Shown here: positions 1-4,528 of the stretch, in pieces
Position numbering within the stretch: position 1 is the stretch's first letter
Layout of the letters: each line of letters starts with the position of its first letter
Assembly: GCA_046717125.1 (NCBI GenBank)
Contig: JBKJVQ010000227.1
Location: 1 to 5,404, forward strand
DNA: 5,404 nucleotides
Direction: 5' to 3'
Origin: JBKJVQ01 sp046717125
GTDB taxonomy: Bacteria > Pseudomonadota > Alphaproteobacteria > Rhizobiales > Methyloligellaceae
Position numbers and translations under genes: made by a program
Notes under the pieces: generated by a model
What the model saw: only the letters and a program-made list of their open reading frames with translations
Databases searched by the model: none
What the model was told of the DNA's origin: nothing

Positions 1-135
1 CAGGACGGTCCTTCCCGCTGCAATGCCGGCGACATCTGGCAACTCGGACCACACGGGCTAGTTTGCGATGATTCTTTTAATCCAAGCGTGGTGGCCGCGC
101 TAATGGGGGGCGAGCGGGCCGAGCATCGTCATTGA
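1..135 (+). pseudogene. Fragment of a ParB-like/DNA methylase protein, open at the left edge
   Basis: Frame 1 is open from the window edge to a TGA at 133-135 (44 residues). It contains GDIWQLGPHGLVCDD followed by NPSVVAALMGGERA. This matches the linker of the ParB/Srx-domain plus DNA adenine methylase proteins, usually written GDIWxLGxHRLxCGD...LxGGxxA, which lies just before the catalytic (N/D)PPY motif. The expected TDPPY does not follow: after GGERA the frame reads EHRH and stops. Shifting by one base at about 121-124 gives SIVID, which resembles the strand leading to the catalytic motif, but PPY is still absent. I read it as a truncated, dead methylase whose front part would lie left of the window. 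Such proteins are often carried by phages and integrative elements. The family call is fairly secure from the motif. The pseudogene call assumes no assembly error. Confidence 0.6.
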
Positions 136-136
136 C

Positions 137-273
137 ATGAAGACCGGCGGGGTCCGGATCACAGGCCCGATGACGAAGGAGGAAAAGGTCCAGTGGGACG
201 AATGGCCGACACTGCGCGAGTCTTGCGGCCAAACGCTCATCTGGTCTTCATCACCGGCGAGTCGGTCATGAAC
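137..273 (+). pseudogene. Possible continuation of the methylase remnant, in two frames
   Basis: After the stop at 133-135, frame 2 (from the ATG at 137) reads a stretch ending WDEWPTLRE near 216. Frame 1 from 217 reads RVLRPNAHLVFITGESVMN. The second piece resembles the common RVLRPGGxLVF strand-loop-strand found late in class I SAM-dependent methyltransferases, and a tryptophan-rich helix often precedes that segment. Joining the two frames near 216 would give a plausible methyltransferase C-terminal part. The order and strand agree with the fragment at 1-135. No catalytic motif is visible, and the match is short enough to be chance. It could also come from an unrelated methyltransferase. 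Confidence 0.27.
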
Positions 274-303
274 CGCAGGACCGCGCCAACGACGCGATTA
301 CGG

Positions 304-504
304 TCACGGCGATGCCGGCTTTCTCAGAGCCGAGCAGATCTGCTTAGTCACGAGCTGACCGGTCAGCACCTGAAGGAAGCCCGGCTGTTTGCGGCGATAG
401 AGCTCGTAGTCGTCCTTTGCGATGACGACCTCGGGTCTTTTCGGATCTTGACGGCCTGTCGCGCCGCCCGCACTCCCGCTCCTATAATGCTTGGCAGAAA
501 GCAT
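304..504 (-). pseudogene. Phd/YefM-like antitoxin remnant without a toxin
   Basis: The minus strand encodes 66 residues. An AK pair lies near the start (MLSAKHY), then ATGRQDPKRPEVVIAKDDYE, then YRRKQPGFLQVLTGQ. Phd/YefM (prevent-host-death) antitoxins have this layout: an early AK, a GPQxxxRRGKPEVV strand, a short DDYE helix start, and a C-terminal (P)xFxExL toxin-binding segment. The GPQ-to-RPEVV part is two or three residues shorter than usual. These antitoxins repress their own operon and neutralise a toxin such as Doc, VapC or RelE encoded just downstream. Here the space downstream (below 304) holds methylase-like sequence on the other strand and no toxin frame. The tail VTKQICSALRKPASP does not fit the family, so the 3' end is probably replaced. 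No good ribosome binding site was seen at 504. Confidence 0.45.
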
Positions 505-917
505 TGGGGCGAGGATGGCGCAAGAGCCGTCTATCTAGTGTGGCACGAAGGCTCGAAGAGACGCGGTACGTATTTACTTCGCCGCGTGAAGCGAACCATC
601 TATTGGCTTGAAATGCGCGAAGGTCGGTATGTACGCTATAATTATTGTTGGCACCGAGTTTATGAAGCCGACGAATTTGGTGGTTTCTCTCACAAAGGCC
701 AAGCGCGAGGGAGCATCAATTTTTCCCGCACATAGCCAGGAAGATGCGCTTCCCTTTCTGAAGACCTGGGAGTCGCCCCTTGGGGGTTGGCATTTTTGAT
801 TAGCTTGCGACACCTCAGTCCAAAATTCCAAAGGCTGGTGGCCCCCATAGCAGATATAGGTCTGGTCCTCGACGCTCGCGGGGGAACTCAGTTATGGTAT
901 CGGCTTTGGCAGGTCAG
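505..917. other. No recognisable gene; AT-richer relic region
   Basis: This stretch is visibly less GC-rich than the rest of the window. Several short frames are open on both strands: plus 193-735 runs into it, plus 608-799 starts with TTG, and minus 574-831 is open. None has a ribosome binding site together with a family signature, and they overlap one another. The plus frame contains a run rich in Tyr, Trp and Arg around 580-670 that I could not match. I call no gene. The last part (about 800-917) is presumably the 5' flank that belonged to the thiolase stub at 928. Confidence 0.5.
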
Positions 918-918
918 T

Positions 919-922
919 GGAG
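919..922 (+). promoter_or_regulatory. Ribosome binding site of the thiolase stub
   Basis: GGAG lies five bases before the ATG at 928. It supports the view that this was a genuine gene start and not a chance in-frame Met, since a longer open frame reaches back to 787. Confidence 0.5.
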
Positions 923-927
923 AACTC

Positions 928-1014
928 ATGAAAGACGAAGATATTGTCATCGTCGGCGCGGCGCGAACGCCGGTTAGCTCGCAGAGTGCACCTGCCTATC
1001 TTTCCAGGACGTAG
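928..1014 (+). pseudogene. N-terminal stub of an acetyl-CoA C-acetyltransferase (thiolase), cut off
   Basis: The first residues, MKDEDIVIVGAARTPV, are the hallmark start of biosynthetic thiolases (PhaA/AtoB type: IVIVxAxRTPxGxFxG), which join two acetyl-CoA into acetoacetyl-CoA in the first step of polyhydroxybutyrate synthesis. The match ends at Val (codon 973-975). The next residues, SSQSAPAYLSRT, do not fit the expected GSFxG, and the frame stops at 1012-1014 inside the antisense of phaC, whose own stop is at 996-998. About 95% of a normal roughly 390-residue thiolase is missing, including the catalytic Cys and His. The start is supported by GGAG at 919-922. I read this as the left side of a rearrangement breakpoint. 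A thiolase of phaA type is likely given the phaC neighbour, but a stub this short cannot distinguish it from degradative thiolases. Confidence 0.62.
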
Positions 1015-2858
1015 ATTCCCGGCGCGTCACCGATCGGGGGGTGGGCAGCACTTCCGACGGGAGACTCGGGTATTTTCTCTCCGGACCGTGCCCCGAGCCA
1101 ACCGGTCCAATCGGTCCACCAGCTGCCGCCATGCTCTCGCGCGCCGGCCAGCCAGGCATCGGCGGTCGTTGGCGCTGAGAGGATGTCGTTCGTCCAATAC
1201 CCGCCTTTGCCTTTGGACGGTGGATTGATCACGCCGGCGATGTGCCCGCTCGCAGTCAGTACGAAGCGGGTCTGCGCGCTTGTCAGCGGTGCGATCCGCC
1301 AGACCGAGCGCCAGGGCACGATGTGGTCCTTCTCGGCGCCCACCGCGTAAATGTCCTGGTGAATGCGGCGCAGATCGATCGGCTGCCCGAGCAACGAGAT
1401 CTTGCCCGGCGTGATCAGGTTGTTCTCGAGGTACGTGTTGCGGAGATAGAAGCTGTGCGCCGCCCGGGCCATCCGGGTACCGTCGTTGTTCCAGTACAGG
1501 AGATCGAACGCGGGCGGCTTGTTCCCCATCAGGTAATTGTTGATCACCGTGTTCCAGATCAGGTCATTCGCGCGCAGCAGGTTGAACATGTCCGACATGC
1601 GGCGGCTGTCGAGATAGCCGCGCTCGAGCATCTGCTGCTCCATGTAGGCGATCTGCGGCTCGTCGATGAACACCGCCGTGTCGCCGACCTCGGAAAAGTC
1701 CAACAGCGATACCATGAACGTGGCCGCACCGAAGCGCTCGTCGCGCTGCGCCGCCAAATAGGCCAGCGTCATCGCCAGCAGCGTTCCGCCGATGCAGTAG
1801 CCGACTGGGTTGATGCGCTCGGCGCCCGTGATCTCGCGCACGACGTCGCTCGCGGCGAGCGGGCCGTCGGTCATGTAATCCTCGAAGGTGATGGCCTCCA
1901 TCGAAGCATCCGGGTTCTTCCAGCTGATCATGAATACCGAGAAGCCTTGCTCGAGCAGGAAGCGGACAAGACTGTTTTTCGGCTGCAGATCGAGGACATA
2001 GAACTTGTTAATCCATGGCGGAATGAACAGCAGGGGCACGGCGTAGGTCTGCGCCGTCATCGGCGCGTAATGGATGAGCTCGATGAGGCGGTTGCGGTAG
2101 ACGACCTTGCCTGGGGTCTTGGCGAGGTTCTTGCCCGGCGCGAACGCTGCGGTGTCTGTCATGCTGAGCTGGCCCTGGCGGAGATCGTCCAACAGATTGC
2201 GGAGCCCTGCGGCGACGCTGGCGCCGCCCGTCTCCCATGCCCTGCGAACTGCCGCGGGATTGGTCGGCAGAAACGCGGTGGGGCTTATCGCGTCGAGGAA
2301 CTGACGGAGATGAAAGACAAGCCGCTGCCGTTCGTCGGGATCGACCGCCTGCCGCTCGGCTTCCTCGAGAAGCTGTTTAGAAAGAGCAAGATAGCTCTGC
2401 TTCAGCAGCCGAAAGAAGGGGTGCTGCTCCCATTCCGGAGCGTCGAAGCGCCGGTCGGCCTCGGCGCCTTCCGGCCTGGCCGGTGCGACCGGTGCGAGTC
2501 CCCACCAGGGCGCCACGGTGCCAATCCAGATCTCCGCCGCTTCTCGCCACATCGTCAGACCCAAATTGGCGGCCGCCGTCGTTGCGTGGACCGGATCCGC
2601 CGTTGATCGGGCTGAGAGCGTCATAAGAGCCCGCGTGATCTCGCCCCATGAGATCGGCAGTAGCCGGTGGAGAGGGTTGGCCCGCCACAGCTGGTCGACC
2701 ATCTCGGGCAGCAGTTCGGGACTAGCGCCATGACGGAGCACCGCCTCCGTCGCCTTTTTTTCGCCCGCCCGCGACATGCCGATCTTTGCGGAGCGACGCC
2801 GCGTGGGAGCGGGTGCGACGGGGTCCGCTTCCGCCGGTCCGTCCGGTCGCTTAGTCAT
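996..2858 (-). CDS. phaC: Class I poly(3-hydroxyalkanoate) synthase
   Basis: It polymerises (R)-3-hydroxyacyl-CoA, typically 3-hydroxybutyryl-CoA, into storage polyester at the granule surface with release of CoA. With the start at 2858 the product has 620 residues, slightly longer than typical class I enzymes. The N-terminal PhaC domain covers roughly residues 90-310 (EWEQHPFFRLLKQSYL, then FLPTNPAA). The alpha/beta-hydrolase fold follows with the lipase-like box GYCIGG (nucleophile Cys355), acid Asp511 in GAEKDHIVPW, and His539 in SGHIAGVINPP. The Asp-His spacing of 28 equals that of the Cupriavidus enzyme. FIPPWINKFYVLDL and FYLRNTYLENNL are further family signatures. I chose 2858 because GGAG lies five bases upstream. 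In-frame ATGs at 2942 and 2969 would add 28 or 37 residues rich in Lys and Arg but have poor ribosome sites. It is the last gene of the minus-strand set and ends against a thiolase stub. All catalytic residues are present, so it is probably active. Confidence 0.95.
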   Translation of the reverse strand: MTKRPDGPAEADPVAPAPTRRRSAKIGMSRAGEKKATEAVLRHGASPELLPEMVDQLWRANPLHRLLPISWGEITRALMTLSARSTADPVHATTAAANLGLTMWREAAEIWIGTVAPWWGLAPVAPARPEGAEADRRFDAPEWEQHPFFRLLKQSYLALSKQLLEEAERQAVDPDERQRLVFHLRQFLDAISPTAFLPTNPAAVRRAWETGGASVAAGLRNLLDDLRQGQLSMTDTAAFAPGKNLAKTPGKVVYRNRLIELIHYAPMTAQTYAVPLLFIPPWINKFYVLDLQPKNSLVRFLLEQGFSVFMISWKNPDASMEAITFEDYMTDGPLAASDVVREITGAERINPVGYCIGGTLLAMTLAYLAAQRDERFGAATFMVSLLDFSEVGDTAVFIDEPQIAYMEQQMLERGYLDSRRMSDMFNLLRANDLIWNTVINNYLMGNKPPAFDLLYWNNDGTRMARAAHSFYLRNTYLENNLITPGKISLLGQPIDLRRIHQDIYAVGAEKDHIVPWRSVWRIAPLTSAQTRFVLTASGHIAGVINPPSKGKGGYWTNDILSAPTTADAWLAGAREHGGSWWTDWTGWLGARSGEKIPESPVGSAAHPPIGDAPGIYVLER

Positions 2859-3165
2859 CGCTGCTCCGGATTGTCGCAAATCCGACGATCTCGGCCGCTT
2901 CTGCCTCACCGCGGTATCGTGGGACGTTTTCTTCCTATCCATTGCGGAACACCCAGCATTACAGAACATCTGAACCAGTATAGCGCTTCATTCGGCGGGT
3001 TGATCCCCAACTCGCACACCCGGCGACGAGGTTTCCTTTGCCTTGTCTCTATCCCGAAGGATTGCTTGCTCGTGATGATCGGCAAGATCGCATTTGAGCA
3101 TGGGTCGGCTATTGCGGCGGCTGGTGCTGCAGCAGGCTTGAGGGAGCTCGGGTTCACGACCGACT
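2859..3165. other. phaC leader region, no recognised gene
   Basis: Between the preferred phaC start and the end of the cytochrome relic lie about 300 bases. The phaC frame stays open up to the ATG at 2969. A TATACT hexamer (minus strand, 2977-2982) sits just before 2969, but no good -35 element stands 16-18 bases further upstream, so no promoter is called. A plus-strand frame from 3075 encodes an Ala-rich peptide (AIAAAGAAAGLRELG) and minus frames mirror it. I recognise no family in any frame. The phaC promoter probably lies here, but I cannot point to it. Confidence 0.4.
2864..2867 (-). promoter_or_regulatory. Ribosome binding site that decides the phaC start
   Basis: On the minus strand GGAG precedes the ATG at 2858 by five bases (TCCGGAGCAGCG then ATG). 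The alternative in-frame ATGs at 2942 and 2969 lack a comparable site, so the shorter protein is preferred. Confidence 0.5.
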
Positions 3166-3702
3166 CTAGAGGTCATCGCTCGTCTTCATGATGCCGCCGA
3201 AGGGCGGCATCGGCCCGGTCACGACTTCGTGCTTCACCCGGCTATAGCCAGCTTTTACCAGGCCGTCGGTGCGAGCGCGATCAGGCGGAAAAGCGTGTCG
3301 TCGTGGCTGCCGTAAACCCATGTGTCGTTCGTGAGAGGGGGACGCATGCCGCCTCCGCCGTGACAGCCATTGCAACCGGCGGAGAGGTATCGGTGGTGAC
3401 CCTCCTCAGCGATCGCAGCGATATTGGCGTTGTAAGGATTTTCAGCTCTCCCTTCGGGGTGCTGGCGACGAGTTTCAAGGGCGGCGTGGCAGGGCCAAGC
3501 ATGGGGCCGCCAGCGGGTGTAGCGCCCCCGCCCGGAGCCGCGCGCCACTACCTGCAGCGGGAGCCGCCCCGGCAGGCGCCGGTGTTGCGCTCGGTGCACC
3601 GCTCGCTGGAGCTTCTGCGGCAGGGGCCGGACCTGCGGAAGGTTCGCCTGCAAGCGCAGGCACCGATGCGGTAGCGAGCGACATGCCCAACATAGCTGCC
3701 AT
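3166..3702 (-). pseudogene. c-type cytochrome gene broken by three frame changes and an early stop
   Basis: The relic would encode an exported single-heme electron carrier. Read on the minus strand in successive frames it gives: (1) from ATG 3702, a signal peptide (MAAMLGMSLATASVPALA) and a Pro/Ala-rich linker; (2) from about 3545, GATPAGGPMLGPATPPLKL; (3) from about 3440, NPYNANIAAIAEEGHHRYLS, then the heme site CNGCH (3360-3374) and PPLTNDTWVYGSHDDTLFRL; (4) from about 3270, DGLVKAGYSR, then GPMPPFG, whose Met is the likely second heme ligand. It ends SDDL-stop at 3166-3168. Family members I recall continue with W and a final helix, so the end is lost. Each frame change fits one missing base: near 3540, in the T-run 3439-3442, and near 3270. 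The class resembles cytochromes found beside PQQ-dependent alcohol dehydrogenases (recalled, not checked). Sequencing error is the alternative, but the neighbouring genes are clean. Confidence 0.8.
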
Positions 3703-3713
3703 CGTAAAGCCTG

Positions 3714-3780
3714 CTAGAAGGAAGGGAAACTCTTATAGAGCTTACTCCATTGCTCCGCCGTCGCCTGGGGATCGGCGTGC
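3714..3780 (-). pseudogene. Possible C-terminal remnant of a gene that preceded the cytochrome
   Basis: Directly after the phasin stop codon the minus strand reads, in another frame, ADPQATAEQWSKLYKSFPSF and then TAG (3714-3716), 11 bases before the cytochrome ATG at 3702. The composition (EQW, KLYK, no rare-residue noise) looks like real protein, and the short gap to the next gene is typical of an operon. It could be the tail of a dehydrogenase partner of the cytochrome. I do not recognise the family, and about 20 residues can arise by chance. Confidence 0.22.
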
Positions 3781-4158
3781 TTAGCTCTTAGGCATCGCGC
3801 TGCGGGTGGCCTCGGCCATGAGCCGGCCAAGCTCTTGCGCTTGCCGAGCGTAGGACTGCATCTGTTTCTGGGCAAAACTGCTCTGCAGTCTCAGGAGGTC
3901 CTGCAGATCTTTAGCTTTGGTCAACTCGTTAGCTAACGCGAAGCCGGCCTCGGCGTTTTCCTTCGCGAATTGAATCGCCCTCTCCTGAGCGGTTTTAAAC
4001 CCGGAGGTCACCGTGCCTGAGGAAGCTGATGACCATGCACTCACAGCCTGTGCCATGGCATCCATGAATTGACCGTAAGCTGTCCGCGCTTGTTCAACAT
4101 TCTTTTCCGCAAGCTCACGCAGTTGCTGAGGGATCTCGAAGGTCTGTTTCTCGGTCAT
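3781..4158 (-). CDS. phaP: Phasin family granule-coat protein
   Basis: Phasins are small amphipathic proteins that cover PHA granules, control their size and number, and can stimulate the synthase. The product has 125 residues, is predicted all-helical, and has no signal peptide or Cys. The N-terminal part reads FEIPQQLRELAEKNVEQARTA and is followed by YGQFMDAMAQAVSAW; EQAR-AYxxFMDA is typical of Phasin_2-type proteins of alphaproteobacteria. The middle AQERAIQFAKENAEAGFALA and the C-terminal LLRLQSSFAQKQMQSYARQA are the usual amphipathic helices. The start at 4158 is chosen for the very strong GGGAGGAG three bases before it. The open frame reaches 4434, but that extension is Trp/Arg/Cys-rich and unlike any phasin. 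Pairing with phaC on the same strand, separated only by a dead cytochrome gene, supports the function. Its own promoter is likely at 4245-4273. Confidence 0.92.
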   Translation of the reverse strand: MTEKQTFEIPQQLRELAEKNVEQARTAYGQFMDAMAQAVSAWSSASSGTVTSGFKTAQERAIQFAKENAEAGFALANELTKAKDLQDLLRLQSSFAQKQMQSYARQAQELGRLMAEATRSAMPKS

Positions 4159-4161
4159 GGT

Positions 4162-4169
4162 CTCCTCCC
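4162..4169 (-). promoter_or_regulatory. Strong ribosome binding site of the phasin gene
   Basis: GGGAGGAG followed by ACC and the ATG at 4158. It is the best Shine-Dalgarno sequence in the window, in keeping with phasins being highly abundant proteins, and it fixes the start against the longer open frame. Confidence 0.8.
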
Positions 4170-4244
4170 GGTTTGGTTCAGTTGATAAGCTACCCAGCTT
4201 GCGCACGGTCGATGCTATTTGTGGCAGGGACCTCAATTGGCTCC

Positions 4245-4273
4245 ACCATATCGGCCACCACCTTGGTTGACAA
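4245..4273 (-). promoter_or_regulatory. Candidate sigma-70-type promoter for the phasin gene
   Basis: On the minus strand TTGTCA (4268-4273, five of six matches to TTGACA) is followed after exactly 17 bases by TATGGT (4245-4250, four of six matches to TATAAT). Transcription would begin near 4238, leaving a leader of about 80 bases before the ATG at 4158. The spacing is ideal, but in GC-rich genomes such hexamer pairs also occur by chance. Confidence 0.35.
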
Positions 4274-4309
4274 CACGCGGATCTTCTGCCCATGGGCACG
4301 CCGAACTGG

Positions 4310-4338
4310 TTTTGCCAATAAGTAAATAGCTTGCAAAA
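4310..4338. repeat. AT-rich inverted repeat TTTTGC...GCAAAA between phasin and pntA
   Basis: TTTTGC (4310-4315) and GCAAAA (4333-4338) form a 6-base inverted repeat 17 bases apart, within the most AT-rich patch of the divergent intergenic region. The arrangement could be an operator for a dimeric regulator acting on one or both genes. No regulator can be named from this. Confidence 0.25.
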
Positions 4339-4408
4339 TCTAAGATCTCGTCGAGAGTCTTGACTGCCGCTAGTATCACGAGACCGCATTGACGTCGCGC
4401 GGGACGAT

Positions 4409-4434
4409 GTCAAGCATGTCACAGGGTCAAGCAT
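4409..4434. repeat. Direct repeat of GTCAAGCAT upstream of pntA
   Basis: GTCAAGCAT occurs at 4409-4417 and again at 4426-4434, a start-to-start distance of 17 bases, about 95 bases before the pntA start. Two 9-base copies so close together are a candidate tandem regulator site, though short enough to be accidental. Confidence 0.3.
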
Positions 4435-4519
4435 CAGAAAGCACTGAACTGTATCTCGCAGGAGGATCGTCTACCGCCTATCACATTTGACACCTGACGC
4501 CTGCGTTTGGGCGAGCCAC

Positions 4520-4523
4520 GGAG
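4520..4523 (+). promoter_or_regulatory. Ribosome binding site of pntA
   Basis: GGAG stands five bases before the ATG at 4529 and agrees with the family's usual protein start (MIAIGVPAE). Confidence 0.6.
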
Positions 4524-4528
4524 CCACG

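Larger units (their letters stand above)
4159..4528. other. Divergent intergenic region between the phasin gene and pntA
   Basis: These 370 bases must hold the start signals for both genes. Seen here are the phasin ribosome site, a candidate phasin promoter (4245-4273), an inverted repeat (4310-4338), a 9-base direct repeat (4409-4434), an unused AGGAGGA (4460-4466) with no start codon at working distance, and TTGACA (4487-4492), which is too close to the pntA ATG to serve it. Another candidate for pntA, TTGACG (4389-4394) with AAGCAT 17 bases on, is weak. No gene is visible. Confidence 0.5.

Noticed and set aside
483..642. Two exact TATAAT hexamers (483-488 and 637-642) as promoters
   Set aside because: The nearest -35-like hexamers, TTGACG at 448-453 and TTGAAA at 608-613, are 29 and 23 bases away, outside the working spacer range.
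193..735. A 180-codon plus-strand open frame as a real gene
   Set aside because: Its first part overlaps the methylase-like relic, its middle lies opposite the antitoxin-like relic, its end has no recognisable similarity, and no ribosome site fits the start.
771..797. CCCCTTGGGG followed by a T-run as a terminator
   Set aside because: The stem has only four pairs with a two-base loop, which is sterically poor, and the T-run is separated by several bases.
1242..2606. A 454-codon plus-strand open frame opposite phaC
   Set aside because: It is the antisense shadow of a GC-rich gene. The translation is Arg/Val/His-heavy with no domain, while the minus strand encodes a textbook PHA synthase with all catalytic residues.
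3190..3211. Perfect 9-base stem with a 4-base loop (GATGCCGCC/GGCGGCATC), terminator-like
   Set aside because: It encodes the MPPFGGI segment of the cytochrome relic, where the codons themselves produce the symmetry, and no T-run follows on either strand.
4159..4434. N-terminal extension of the phasin to 4434
   Set aside because: The added 92 residues are Trp/Cys/Arg-rich and unlike phasins, and a very strong ribosome site sits immediately before the ATG at 4158.
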